Positions 1-7,732 of a stretch of DNA of 49,835 bases are shown in pieces; the stretch's first letter is position 1; each line of letters starts with the position of its first letter. The stretch is from CAIWXH01 sp964555675 (GTDB lineage Bacteria > Chloroflexota > Chloroflexia > Chloroflexales > Chloroflexaceae), in contig CAZKTU010000020.1 of assembly GCA_964555675.1 (NCBI GenBank), forward strand, positions 1 through 49,835, in the 5' to 3' direction. The notes under the pieces were generated by a model. It did no database searches, was not told the origin of the DNA, and saw only the letters and a list, made by a program, of their open reading frames with translations. A program made the translations under genes and the position numbers.

Positions 1-169
1 CGGCGCTGAACCACTCGGTCTCGTCGTGGGTCTCGCCGTTGCTGTCGCGCCACTGGCGCCCGACCGCCACGCGGAACGTCGTCACCGGACTCCCCGAAGG
101 CGTGTAGCGCATCTCAGGGTCGGTGCCGAGGCGGCCGATGATCATCACCTTATTGAGGTCTCGTGCCAT
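1..169 (-). CDS. ssb: Single-stranded DNA-binding protein, N-terminal part (truncated by window edge)
   Basis: The minus strand reads MARDLNKVMIIGRLGTDPEM and continues through an OB-fold N-terminus with TTFRVAVGRQW before running off the window at base 1. SSB binds single-stranded DNA in replication, repair and recombination. The ATG at 167-169 is preceded by a purine-rich GGAGCGAGGAACG. It lies 41 bp downstream of rpsF on the same strand, the usual rpsF-ssb-rpsR order, so this is probably the housekeeping SSB. A second, different SSB gene lies 700 bp away on the other strand. The acidic C-terminal tip is outside the window. Confidence 0.93.
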   Translation of the reverse strand, partial: MARDLNKVMIIGRLGTDPEMRYTPSGSPVTTFRVAVGRQWRDSNGETHDETEWFSA

Positions 170-210
170 CGTTCCTCGCTCCGCTCGCAGCTGCTCCTAC
201 TCCCTAAACG

Positions 211-612
211 TCAGGCCTCGCTCTTCTCGGCGACCGGCTCGGCGCTCTCGGCGGGCGGCAGGGCGGCGCCCTTCTGCTCGATTAAGGTGATCAGGTGGCG
301 CAGGATGCTGTCGGTCAGCTTGATCGTCCGCTCGAGCTCGGCCACCTTGGCCGCGCCGAGCGAGAAGGTCATTAGGACGTAGTAGCCCTCGCTGAAGTTG
401 CGGCGGCTGGCCTCGCCGCTCACATACTCGCGGATCGGGTAGGCCAACTTGCGCCGGCCCCAGGGCGCACCCTGGTTGGTGCTGGTCACCTCGCCGCCGT
501 TCGTCTCGATCGTCTGGCGAAGGCGGTCCACCGCGGCGGCCACACCCTCCTCGTTGGCGTGCAGGGGGCTGATGATAAAGACCATCTCGTAGTCACGTCG
601 ACGTTCGCGCAC
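211..612 (-). CDS. rpsF: 30S ribosomal protein S6
   Basis: The product of 133 residues has the S6 fold signature: RRRDYEMVFIISP at the N-terminus, GRRKLAYPI in the middle and GYYVLMTF before the last helix. S6 sits on the platform of the 30S subunit beside S18. I chose the GTG at 612 because AGGAGG lies 6 bases upstream and known S6 proteins begin a few residues before the DYE motif. The open frame continues upstream to 810 but that part is Arg-rich, overlaps a good promoter and is not S6-like. An Ala/Glu-rich tail of about 20 residues follows the S6 domain, as in many high-GC species. It is the first gene of an rpsF-ssb operon. Confidence 0.95.
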   Translation of the reverse strand: MRERRRDYEMVFIISPLHANEEGVAAAVDRLRQTIETNGGEVTSTNQGAPWGRRKLAYPIREYVSGEASRRNFSEGYYVLMTFSLGAAKVAELERTIKLTDSILRHLITLIEQKGAALPPAESAEPVAEKSEA

Positions 613-739
613 TGAGTCCTCCTCTGGTGATGTCCCGCTCGTCTGACCTGCCCGGCGGCGCGTTCCGGGGGCGCGGCGGAACCGAAAGAAAAGAGGTGCT
701 GCGGCTGTCTGCGCAGCGCCTGTCTCGTACCAACGCGGG

Positions 740-768
740 ATTATAGCACGGCTGCCGGAACGACGCAA
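740..768 (-). promoter_or_regulatory. Sigma-70-type promoter of rpsF-ssb
   Basis: On the minus strand TTGCGT (763-768) is followed by 17 bases and then TATAAT (740-745). The predicted transcript starts near 733, leaving a leader of about 120 nt before the rpsF GTG. This leader could carry S6:S18 autoregulatory structure, but I could not identify one by eye. Confidence 0.75.
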
Positions 769-879
769 CGTAGCTCGTATCCTTTCTCTCTCCTCGGCGG
801 TATATAGCATGAGCTGATCAGCACGCTAGACCGCCGGGCGCCGCGCAGCGCCCGGCCCACTCAAGAAACGAGGATTACG

Positions 880-1305
880 ATGAGCCAGGTCAAGGGCACC
901 GTCAACTCCGTCGAGCTGCTGGGCTGGCTGGGCGCCGACCCCGAGATGCGCTTCCTCTCCAGCGGCGCCGCTATCTGCCGCTTCCGCGTCGCCACCAAGC
1001 GCCCCGCCGGCCAGGACGCCGGGGGCCGCCGCGAGTACGAGACCGACTGGACCAATGTCGAGGCCTGGGAGCGGCTGGCCGAGCTCTGCAATAGCTACCT
1101 CCATAAGGGCAGCCGGGTCCGCGTCAGCGGTACGCTCCGCACCGACTCGTGGACCGACAAGGCCACCAATCAGCCCCGCTTCCGCACCTACGTCCGCGCC
1201 GAAGATGTGCTCTTCCTCGACGCCCGCCCCGGCCTGCCCAGCGAGGCTGTCGCCGCCGCCGAGGACGCCGAGGCCCCCGTCGAGGGCGAGGAGGTGCCGT
1301 TCTAG
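880..1305 (+). CDS. Second single-stranded DNA-binding protein, short form
   Basis: A 141-residue SSB paralogue. It has the OB-fold core (NSVELLGWLGADPEMRF, ICRFRVATKR, TDWTNVEAW, GSRVRVSGTLRTDSW) and ends in an acidic tip, EGEEVPF, resembling the DDDIPF tip that recruits partner proteins. It lacks the long Gly/Pro/Gln-rich linker of classical bacterial SSBs, having only a short Ala/Glu/Pro stretch. The ATG at 880 follows AAACGAGGATTACG. It is divergent from rpsF-ssb across a 267-bp intergenic region and is followed by a UvrD/PcrA helicase. A second SSB may serve repair, recombination or competence, but nothing in the sequence fixes its role. Confidence 0.93.
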   Translation: MSQVKGTVNSVELLGWLGADPEMRFLSSGAAICRFRVATKRPAGQDAGGRREYETDWTNVEAWERLAELCNSYLHKGSRVRVSGTLRTDSWTDKATNQPRFRTYVRAEDVLFLDARPGLPSEAVAAAEDAEAPVEGEEVPF

Positions 1306-1400
1306 GGGGCGCCCCGGACATGGATGAGGGAAGAAGGATGCACCCCGACGCCGCGCCTATGGTATGATCCCGCCTGGACCTGTCAGGTTTGCCGTTGGTG

Positions 1401-1435
1401 TTCATCCTTCATCCTTCATCCTTCATCCTTCACTC
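1401..1435 (+). repeat. Heptanucleotide tandem repeat upstream of the helicase
   Basis: Four perfect copies of TTCATCC (1401-1428) are followed by one imperfect copy, TTCACTC, ending 2 bases before the helicase start codon. The repeat fills the place where a Shine-Dalgarno sequence would be. Copy number could change by slippage and alter spacing to the TATGAT-like element at 1363-1368. Confidence 0.85.
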
Positions 1436-1437
1436 TT

Positions 1438-3387
1438 ATGACGCTTGACGCCCTCAAGACACTAAATGCCGAGCAGCGCAGCGCCGTGACCGCGCCCCTC
1501 GGTCCCGTGCTCGTGCGCGCCGGGGCCGGCAGCGGCAAGACCCGTGTGCTCACCCTGCGCATCGCCTACCTGATCGCCAACTACGGCGCGCAGCCCGGCC
1601 AGATCCTCGCCCTCACCTTCACCAATAAGGCCGCCAAGGAGATGCGCGAGCGCCTGAGCAAGCAGCTCGGCCGTGGCGCTCGCGGCCTCACCGCCGGCAC
1701 CTTCCACGCCGTCTGCGCGAAGCTGCTGCGCGAGCATATTACCGGCCGCGTCGCCAGCTACACCGGCGACTTTTCGATCTACGCCGCCGACGAGCAGCTG
1801 CAGCTCGCCACCGAGGCCCTCGAGGCCTCGACCGAGCGCCCGCCTATCCTGCTCGAGCCCGACGAGGTCCTGCGCCGCATCTCGCGCGCCAAGAGCCGTA
1901 TGCTCTCGCCCCGCCTGATGGCCCGCTTCGCCCCCGACCCTGTCGACCGCTTCGTCGCCGGCTGCTACCGCCGCTACCAGCGCTCGCTCGAGGGGGCCAA
2001 CGCCCTCGATTTCGACGACCTGATTCTGGTCACCCATACGCTGCTCAACGAGCACCACGATGTGCTCGACGCCTGCCAGTCTCGCTGGCGCCATGTCCTC
2101 GTCGACGAGTACCAGGACACCGACCCCAGCCAGCACGCCCTGGTCGAGCTGCTCACCAGGCCCTCGGCCCTCAATGGCCAGACCCGCTCGCTCTTCGTGG
2201 TCGGCGACGGCATGCAGAGTATCTACGGCTTTCGTAACGCCGACCACAGTATCATCGCCCGCTTCTCCGGCGACTTCCCCGAGGCCCGCGTGATCGAGCT
2301 CCAGACGAACTACCGCTCGCGTCAGCCCATCCTCGACGCGGCCTACGCCGTCATTCGCCACAGCAAGACGGTCCCGCCTATGGCCCTGCGCGCTGCTAGC
2401 GCCCACCTGCCCAGCGAGCGCTGCATCCTGATCAACGAGGCCAAGGACGGCCGCGAGGAGGCCGAGCAGATCGCCCGCATCGTCGCCGACCTGCAGCGCC
2501 AAGGCCGCCGCCTGCGCGAGTTGGCCGTGCTCTATCGCACCCGCCACATGAGCCGGCAGATCGAGCAGGCCCTGCGCCACGGCGGCATCCCCTACAGCGT
2601 CCGCGGCAGCGTCGGCTTCTACGACCGCGCCGTGGTGCGCGACGCCCTCGCCTTTCTGCGCGTCACCAACAACCCCGTCGACGCTCTGAGCCTCACCCGT
2701 ATCGCCAACGTGCCCGCCCGCGGGCTGGGCGCTCAGTCGATGGCCAGCCTGTCCTCCTTCGCCGCCCAGGCCGGTATGCCCCTCTCCGTCGCCCTGAGCC
2801 ACCCCGAGGCCGTGAAGCTGCTGCCCCCCAAGGCCGCCGAGGGCGCCCGTCGCCTCGCCAGCCTGCTCGCCCGCTGGCGTCGTATGGCCGAGGGCACGAC
2901 GCCGCCCGACCACATCCTCGCCGATGTGCTCGAGCAGAGCGGCTACATGGCCTCGCTCGAGCAGCGCTTCAGCGTCGAGGATCTGCCCGATACCCGCGCC
3001 CACCTGCAAGAGCTGATGGTCGCCGCCGAGGAGCACACCGACCTGCCCTCCTTCCTCCAGGAGATCGCGCTGATCACCTCGGCGGATAAGAAGGAGGACG
3101 AGCGCGACCAGATCCAGCTTCTGACCATCCACGCCGCCAAGGGTCTCGAGTGGCCTGTGGTTTTCGTCACCGGCCTCGAGGAGAAGACCCTGCCCCACGA
3201 GCGCAGCATGGGCTCGACCGAAGGCATCGAGGAGGAGCGCCGCCTCTGCTACGTCGCCCTCACTCGCGCTGCCGAGCGCCTCTATCTTTCATGGGCGCCA
3301 GGCCGCAGCCGCGGCCAGGTGCTCAAGCCCTCGCGCTTCCTCGAAGAGATTCTCGCCTACGGCAAGGAGCGGGCGGCGGCGCGCTAG
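1438..3387 (+). CDS. UvrD/PcrA-type superfamily 1A DNA helicase
   Basis: A 649-residue 3'-5' DNA helicase that unwinds duplex DNA in repair and replication restart. All SF1A motifs are present in order: Walker A GAGSGKT (Lys34), Ia TFTNKAAKEM, II VDEYQDTD, III GDGMQSIYGFRNAD, IV QTNYRSRQP, V TIHAAKGLEW and VI YVALTRA. The protein is shorter than typical PcrA (over 700) and stops about 45 residues after motif VI, so the disordered and Tudor-like C-terminus is absent. I chose the ATG at 1438 because it begins the conserved N-terminal LNAEQRSAV helix. The frame upstream is Cys/Ser-rich and covers a heptamer repeat. No good ribosome-binding site is visible. It is convergent with the next gene, with stop codons 8 bp apart. 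Confidence 0.93.
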   Translation: MTLDALKTLNAEQRSAVTAPLGPVLVRAGAGSGKTRVLTLRIAYLIANYGAQPGQILALTFTNKAAKEMRERLSKQLGRGARGLTAGTFHAVCAKLLREHITGRVASYTGDFSIYAADEQLQLATEALEASTERPPILLEPDEVLRRISRAKSRMLSPRLMARFAPDPVDRFVAGCYRRYQRSLEGANALDFDDLILVTHTLLNEHHDVLDACQSRWRHVLVDEYQDTDPSQHALVELLTRPSALNGQTRSLFVVGDGMQSIYGFRNADHSIIARFSGDFPEARVIELQTNYRSRQPILDAAYAVIRHSKTVPPMALRAASAHLPSERCILINEAKDGREEAEQIARIVADLQRQGRRLRELAVLYRTRHMSRQIEQALRHGGIPYSVRGSVGFYDRAVVRDALAFLRVTNNPVDALSLTRIANVPARGLGAQSMASLSSFAAQAGMPLSVALSHPEAVKLLPPKAAEGARRLASLLARWRRMAEGTTPPDHILADVLEQSGYMASLEQRFSVEDLPDTRAHLQELMVAAEEHTDLPSFLQEIALITSADKKEDERDQIQLLTIHAAKGLEWPVVFVTGLEEKTLPHERSMGSTEGIEEERRLCYVALTRAAERLYLSWAPGRSRGQVLKPSRFLEEILAYGKERAAAR

Positions 3388-3395
3388 GCGCGAGC

Positions 3396-5504
3396 CTACG
3401 GCCCTACCCGCACCCGCGCTACCTCGACCATGCCGTCGGCGACAGGCGTGCCGTCGACGCTGACCGGCGGGCGGGCGCCCGTCGCCGGGTCGTACATGCC
3501 CACTACCACCCGGTACTCCCCCGGGGCGATGCCCGGAGGTAGGTAGACGTCGTTGGCGTCGACCACCAGTGTGCCAGGCCGCCAGGTCGTGGTCGGGAAG
3601 CGCCCCTGCCAGGGCGGCGCGTCGCGCTGGGTCGGCCGCCCGCCGTTGGCGTCCAGCAGGTGCACAAAGATCAGATAGTCCTGGCCGAATGGCTCCTCGA
3701 CCTGCCAGAAGGTGCGCAGCCCGAGCACCCCGCCGGCCTTCAGCTCGGCGGTGGGCACGAGCATTGGCGGCTCGCCGTCGGCCGAGGGGTCGCCGACGGC
3801 CACGCCCAGCAGGCGCGCCCCGCCCACGCGGACCTCCTGTGCGAGCGGCTGCGGCACGTCCGCCGCCGACAGGCCTGTATCGATCACCAGCAGCCGCGGG
3901 CCGGTCATCTCCTCGCGGCGCACCCGCGGCCCAAACTCGGCCACTACCCCGTCGAGCAGGTGGTCATAGGCCGCGGGCGGCTCGATCTGGCCCCAGCGCT
4001 TCGACGAGGCTACCAGGTAGGCGTAGCCCTGGGCTCGGTACCAGGCCAGGTCGTGGATCGACAGGTCGGGCACGTCGGTCCAGCGGGCCTCGCTCGGGCC
4101 GGGGATCGGCTTCATCTCGGCGGCGATGCGCGCCCCCGGCGGCACCTCCTGCTCGATCCAGCTCAGCAGCTCGAGGCGCCCGTCGCCAGCGGCCTGTCGC
4201 CCAACGTAGGTCAGCGAGCGAGCCAGGGGCGGCGCCACGAGCGCTACGAGCAGGGCGGCGAGGGCGAGTTGTCTCAGAGCCGGGGCGCGCCTGGTCAAAA
4301 GCGCCGGCAGCTCGGTCACGGCCACACCCGCCGGCAGCGCGCAGGCCACCAGCAGCGGCAGCATGTTCTGCATGAAGTGGGTCGGGCGCGACAGGTGCAC
4401 CAGCAGCGACGGCAGCGCGAAGCCCAGCCACACCGCCAGCACCCGCGGGCGGCGCAGCCCCATGATCACCAGCCCTGCGCCGACCAGCAGGCAGCCGAGC
4501 AGGCCCAGCCCGTCGTTGAGGAAGAAGTCGGCGTAGCCGGCTACGTTCCAGGCGCCCCGGTAGTGTCCGTTGGCGCCCCCGTAGTTGTTCCACTGCCGCG
4601 CGATGCCGCCGCCCACCTGTCCCCAGCTTAGCACAGCGTACGGCGTGCCCGCGGCGAAACAGGCTATTGCCGCAAGTCCGGCCAGGGCCAGCTTCCATCC
4701 TGCCGCGAGGAGCGGCCGCAGACCCGAGTCCGAATCGGCCTCAGGCCGGCTAGGCGCATTGCCCCCTCGGCTCTGGTCGAAGGCGCGCAGGGCCGCCGCG
4801 ACCACGATCGCGCCTGCCACGGCCCCGGCGTTGTACTTCGCCGATGCCGCCAGCCCCGCGAACGCCCCCGCCACTAGGTAGGCCTGCCAGCGGCCTGTCC
4901 GCAGGATCACCAGCGCGGCGCCCAGGCTCAGCGAGACCAGGAAGGCGGCCATGACGTCGGTCGTCGCCCACTGCGAGAAGCGCAGGTGCATCGGCAGCAC
5001 GGCGACGAACAGCGCCCCAGCCAGCCCCGCGCCCTTGCCCCAGCCTCGCACCCCCAGGGCGTACGCGCTCAGCGTGGTCAGGGCGCCGAACAGCGCCGTG
5101 ACCAGGCGGGCTGTCATGAAGAAGCCCGGCACCGTCGTGACGGTGTGGGTCGTGACCACCATCTGAGTCAGATCGCCGTACAGCCCCGCCGCCTGCCCCC
5201 AGGCGTAATGGGCCTGCAGCGCGGCGAGCAGCATATAGATATAGAGTGAGGGTTTCTGGAAGAACTGCTGGTTGGGGTCGCCCGTTCGCAGCATCCCGAT
5301 CACATAGTCGATCGGGTTCGGCTCGTCGGGGTGGTCGACGAAGGGCAGCACCTGGCGGATCGTCCAGGCCCGTAGCAGCAGCGCGCCCAGGAACAGGCCG
5401 CCCAGGGCGAGCCATAGGAGCCACGGCCGCGTCGCCGTGGCGGCGTGCTCGGCCGGGCGAGTGGCGGGTTGTGGGCTTGTCAACGCCTCTTTCATCGTCA
5501 ACAT
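3396..5504 (-). CDS. GT39-type membrane glycosyltransferase with C-terminal beta-sandwich domain
   Basis: A 702-residue polytopic membrane protein of the dolichyl/polyprenyl-phosphate mannosyltransferase type (PMT/ArnT-like). The first membrane helix (WLLWLALGGLFLGALLLRAW) leads into the luminal HPDEPN motif, where the acidic residues would be catalytic, and about ten further hydrophobic helices run to residue ~430. The last ~250 residues are soluble: a substrate-loop-like region and then a beta-rich domain (FWQVEEPFGQDYLIFVHLLD, PPGIAPGEYRVVVGMYD) often fused to such enzymes in Chloroflexota. It probably transfers a lipid-linked sugar to an exported acceptor. ATG 5504 and ATG 5495 are both possible starts. 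The -10-like arm at 5503-5508 would favour 5495 and a leaderless message. Confidence 0.85.
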   Translation of the reverse strand: MLTMKEALTSPQPATRPAEHAATATRPWLLWLALGGLFLGALLLRAWTIRQVLPFVDHPDEPNPIDYVIGMLRTGDPNQQFFQKPSLYIYMLLAALQAHYAWGQAAGLYGDLTQMVVTTHTVTTVPGFFMTARLVTALFGALTTLSAYALGVRGWGKGAGLAGALFVAVLPMHLRFSQWATTDVMAAFLVSLSLGAALVILRTGRWQAYLVAGAFAGLAASAKYNAGAVAGAIVVAAALRAFDQSRGGNAPSRPEADSDSGLRPLLAAGWKLALAGLAAIACFAAGTPYAVLSWGQVGGGIARQWNNYGGANGHYRGAWNVAGYADFFLNDGLGLLGCLLVGAGLVIMGLRRPRVLAVWLGFALPSLLVHLSRPTHFMQNMLPLLVACALPAGVAVTELPALLTRRAPALRQLALAALLVALVAPPLARSLTYVGRQAAGDGRLELLSWIEQEVPPGARIAAEMKPIPGPSEARWTDVPDLSIHDLAWYRAQGYAYLVASSKRWGQIEPPAAYDHLLDGVVAEFGPRVRREEMTGPRLLVIDTGLSAADVPQPLAQEVRVGGARLLGVAVGDPSADGEPPMLVPTAELKAGGVLGLRTFWQVEEPFGQDYLIFVHLLDANGGRPTQRDAPPWQGRFPTTTWRPGTLVVDANDVYLPPGIAPGEYRVVVGMYDPATGARPPVSVDGTPVADGMVEVARVRVGP

Positions 5505-5546
5505 ACTACCATTCTTTCAGTTCGGGCCCACAGCTGTGGTAGTATG
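5502..5546. promoter_or_regulatory. Divergent extended -10 pair forming an inverted repeat
   Basis: CATACTACCA at 5502-5511 and TGGTAGTATG at 5537-5546 are perfect inverted repeats separated by 25 bases. Read outward, each arm is an extended -10 (TGG-TAGTAT), one facing the GT39-like gene and one facing the aminotransferase. It could be a pair of divergent promoters, an operator, or both. No convincing -35 hexamer goes with either arm. Confidence 0.5.
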
Positions 5547-5646
5547 GTGCTCCACGCCAGCGCGAGGCTAGGCCGCCTGCGACCCTGACGAGATGATAGG
5601 ACCACGGTCATCCCCCACTGGTATGTGCTTCGATCAGACAGCGTGG

Positions 5647-5678
5647 TAAGATGTTCCGCACTACTGGCAGTGGTGCGG
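5647..5678 (+). promoter_or_regulatory. Extended -10 and leader hairpin of the aminotransferase gene
   Basis: TGG-TAAGAT (-10 at 5647-5652) is followed at once by a hairpin with arms CCGCACTAC (5656-5664) and GTGGTGCGG (5670-5678), one G-T pair and a 5-base loop. AGGAG lies before the ATG at 5701. The hairpin would form at the very 5' end of the message and may stabilise it or bind a factor. Confidence 0.45.
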
Positions 5679-5700
5679 CAAAAGTAACCAGGAGCCGTGC

Positions 5701-6861
5701 ATGTCGTCCCAACGCCTCTCGCGTCGAGTTCGTGGCATCCCCCCCTCTGGCATCCGTCGCTTCTTCGACATCGCGGCCACGATGCCCGACGTCATCTCGC
5801 TGGGCGTCGGCGAGCCCGACTTCATTACGCCCGCGGCCATTCGCGAGGCCGGCCAGCGCTCGGTTGACCAGACCACGGCCTACACCTCGAACTCGGGCCT
5901 CAAGGAGTTGCGCGTCGCCGTCGCCGCCCACCTGAATATGCTCTATGGCGTCGACTACGACCCCGAGAGCGAGCTGCTCATGGCCGTCGGGGTGAGCGAG
6001 GCCATGATGGCCGCCGCCCTCGCCATCCTCGACCCCGGCGACGAGGTGCTCATGCCCGAGCCCTGCTTCGTCGCCTACCCCGCCTGCGTACAGCTGGCTG
6101 ACGCGAAGCCGGTCTATGTCCCGACCCGCGTCGAGGATGGCTTCCAGGTCACCGGCGCCGCCCTCGAGGCCGCTATCACCCCCCGCACCAAGGCTATCCT
6201 GATCGGCTACCCGAACAACCCCACCGGCGCCGTCCTCTCCCCCGAGCGCATGCGCGAGGTGGCCGCCGTGGCCGAGCGCCACGACCTGATTGTGATCTCG
6301 GACGAGATCTACGACCGGCTGGTCTATGGCGTCGAGCATACCTGCTTCGCCGCGCTGCCCGGCATGCGCGAGCGCACCATCCTCCTCGGCGGCTTCTCCA
6401 AGGCCTACGCCATGACCGGCTGGCGCCTCGGCTGGCTCGCCGCCCCCGAGGAGATCACCGCCGCCGTGCGCAAGGTCCACCAGTACGCGATCATGTCGGC
6501 CCCCACCATGAGCCAGTACGCCGGCCTCGAGGCCATTCGCTTCGGCGAGGAGAGTGTTCGCTCGATGGTCGCCGAGTATGACCGCCGCCGCCAGGTGATC
6601 GTCCAGGGCTTCAACAGCATCGGCCTCAAGACCTTCGAACCCCAGGGGGCCTTCTACGCCTTCCCCTCTGTGGCTCACCTCGGCCTCTCGAGCGACGCCT
6701 TCTGCGACCGCCTGCTCACCGAAGAGCAGGTGGCCGTCATCCCCGGCGACGCCTTCGGGCCCAGCGGCGCCGGCTTCGTGCGCGCCTGCTATGCCACCTC
6801 GATGGACAAGATCGAAGAGGCCCTCGAGCGCGTCGAGCGCTTCGTCCGCCGCATCTCTTAG
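5701..6861 (+). CDS. Class I/II pyridoxal-phosphate aminotransferase
   Basis: A 386-residue fold-type I aminotransferase of the aspartate/aromatic or PatA-like group. Visible features are the N-terminal DVISLGVGEPDF, the GYPNNPTGAV loop, SDEIYDRLVY, the PLP Schiff-base lysine Lys234 in GGFSKAYAMTGWRLGW, and the C-terminal arginine segment near GFVRACYAT that binds the substrate carboxylate. It transfers amino groups between an amino acid and a 2-oxo acid in the cytoplasm. The substrate cannot be fixed from sequence; aspartate or N-acetyl-LL-diaminopimelate-type acceptors are usual for this group. AGGAG precedes the ATG by 8 bases. A strong hairpin follows the gene, so it is probably monocistronic. 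Confidence 0.93.
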   Translation: MSSQRLSRRVRGIPPSGIRRFFDIAATMPDVISLGVGEPDFITPAAIREAGQRSVDQTTAYTSNSGLKELRVAVAAHLNMLYGVDYDPESELLMAVGVSEAMMAAALAILDPGDEVLMPEPCFVAYPACVQLADAKPVYVPTRVEDGFQVTGAALEAAITPRTKAILIGYPNNPTGAVLSPERMREVAAVAERHDLIVISDEIYDRLVYGVEHTCFAALPGMRERTILLGGFSKAYAMTGWRLGWLAAPEEITAAVRKVHQYAIMSAPTMSQYAGLEAIRFGEESVRSMVAEYDRRRQVIVQGFNSIGLKTFEPQGAFYAFPSVAHLGLSSDAFCDRLLTEEQVAVIPGDAFGPSGAGFVRACYATSMDKIEEALERVERFVRRIS

Positions 6862-6867
6862 CCCAGA

Positions 6868-6901
6868 TGAGGCCCCGCCTCCGCGCAGAGGCGGGGCCTC
6901 A
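6868..6901 (+). terminator. Stem-loop terminator-like hairpin after the aminotransferase
   Basis: A perfect 14-bp GC-rich stem: TGAGGCCCCGCCTC (6868-6881) pairs with GAGGCGGGGCCTCA (6888-6901) across a 6-base loop. It starts 6 bases after the stop codon. There is no T-tract, so it may work as a Rho-assisted terminator or a 3'-end stabiliser. Confidence 0.6.
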
Positions 6902-7001
6902 GGCCCGAGCGCAGCGCCGCCCGACGGGTAGCACCACGACGTGAACCACCACGCTACGCAGTAGCACATCTTCGTCAGCTCACGTTAGGAGGAACCAGCC
7001 G

Positions 7002-7358
7002 ATGCCTGCTGAACTCACCAGTCATCCCGCGCAGCCGTCGCGTGCCGCCGATCCCGCCGTGGTCAGCGGCGAGCTGCGTTGCGCCCTCACCGGAAGGCCG
7101 CTCAGCCCCGAGGAGGCCTACTGGGCCCCGCCGGTGATCACCACCCGCCAGCTCGTTACCACGATCTGCCAGACCATGATCACCGCCCCGGGGAACCTCG
7201 GCCAGATCCTCCTCGGCGAGCTGCCTAATGTGCCCTATGCCCCCGAGGCCCGCCAGCAGCTAGCCGGCCGCCGCTCCGCCGAGCAGCTCAAGCTGCTGCT
7301 CGTGCTCCTCCTCGTCGCCGCCCTCCTGATTATCCCGATTGTGATGCTGGTCTCGTAA
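7002..7358 (+). CDS. Small tail-anchored membrane protein, function unknown
   Basis: The 118-residue product has a soluble N-terminal region of about 95 residues and one hydrophobic helix at the very C-terminus (LLLVLLLVAALLIIPIVMLV), which suggests tail anchoring with the body in the cytoplasm. The body contains LRCALTGRPLSPEEAYWAPP, resembling the opening of a treble-clef or ring-like region but with only one cysteine there and a second in TTICQTM. A strong AGGAGG lies 9 bases before the ATG. The gene sits alone between two terminator hairpins. I do not recognise the family. Confidence 0.75.
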   Translation: MPAELTSHPAQPSRAADPAVVSGELRCALTGRPLSPEEAYWAPPVITTRQLVTTICQTMITAPGNLGQILLGELPNVPYAPEARQQLAGRRSAEQLKLLLVLLLVAALLIIPIVMLVS

Positions 7359-7373
7359 AGGCCGCGCACGCGC

Positions 7374-7409
7374 AAAAAGCCCCTCCCATACTGTGGGAGG
7401 GGCTTTTTT
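7374..7409. terminator. Bidirectional intrinsic terminator
   Basis: An 11-bp stem, AGCCCCTCCCA (7378-7388) with TGGGAGGGGCT (7394-7404), has a 5-base loop. It is flanked by five A on the left and six T on the right, so it can terminate both the small membrane protein gene (plus) and the tRNA operon (minus). Confidence 0.92.
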
Positions 7410-7456
7410 GGGGATCAAAAAAGCCCACATTGCTGTGAGCTTTTCTGCCGCCATAC

Positions 7457-7533
7457 TGGCGGGCCCGACGGGATTCGAACCCGCGATCTGATCCTTGACA
7501 GGGATCCATGTTAGGCCACTACACCACAGGCCC
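7457..7533 (-). tRNA. tRNA-Asp (GTC)
   Basis: On the minus strand the acceptor stem GGGCCTG/CGGGCCC, a D-arm with GTGTAGTGGCCTAACA, the anticodon stem GATCC/GGATC around loop CTGTCAA (anticodon GTC) and a T-arm with TTCGAAT form a complete cloverleaf. The discriminator base is G and CCA is encoded (7457-7459). It is the second gene of a Glu-Asp tRNA operon, 4 bases after tRNA-Glu. Confidence 0.96.
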
Positions 7534-7537
7534 GAAC

Positions 7538-7614
7538 TGGTGACCCCAGCGGGATTCGAACCCGCGATCTTCACCTTGAGAGGGTGACGTCCTAGGCCGC
7601 TAGACGATGGGGCC
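7538..7614 (-). tRNA. tRNA-Glu (CTC)
   Basis: The minus-strand cloverleaf begins GGCCCCATCGTCTAGCGG, a typical tRNA-Glu opening. The anticodon stem TCACC/GGTGA encloses CTCTCAA, giving anticodon CTC for the GAG codon that dominates in this GC-rich genome. The T-arm contains TTCGAAT, the discriminator base is A, and CCA is encoded (7538-7540). Confidence 0.96.
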
Positions 7615-7634
7615 ACGCCCTCACGACTTGGGGG

Positions 7635-7663
7635 AGTATAGCATACCATTTCGAATCATGCAA
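7635..7663 (-). promoter_or_regulatory. Promoter of the tRNA-Glu/tRNA-Asp operon
   Basis: TTGCAT (7658-7663, minus) is 17 bases from TATACT (7635-7640), which is also preceded by TGC, an extended -10. The start site would be about 14-16 bases before the mature tRNA-Glu 5' end. Confidence 0.85.
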
Positions 7664-7687
7664 ATCACCCGTGAGGCCAGGTCTGGA

Positions 7688-7720
7688 TGGCGTCAGGAAG
7701 GGATGTACCCTCCCTGACGC
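7688..7720 (-). terminator. Terminator-like hairpin after the S41 peptidase gene
   Basis: GGCGTCAGG (7688-7696) pairs with CCTGACGCC (7712-7720). One A/C mismatch and an inner AGGG/CCCT stem around ATGTA extend it. It lies 12 bases beyond the stop codon of the minus-strand peptidase gene. No T-tract is present. Confidence 0.6.
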
Positions 7721-7732
7721 CCGGGTGCGGGC

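Noticed and set aside
1324..1437. N-terminal extension of the helicase
   Set aside because: The extra 38 residues are Cys/Trp/Ser-rich, cover a heptamer repeat and a promoter-like element, and lie outside the SF1A fold.
1462..3198. 578-residue minus-strand open frame
   Set aside because: It mirrors the UvrD/PcrA helicase, whose seven motifs are intact on the plus strand.
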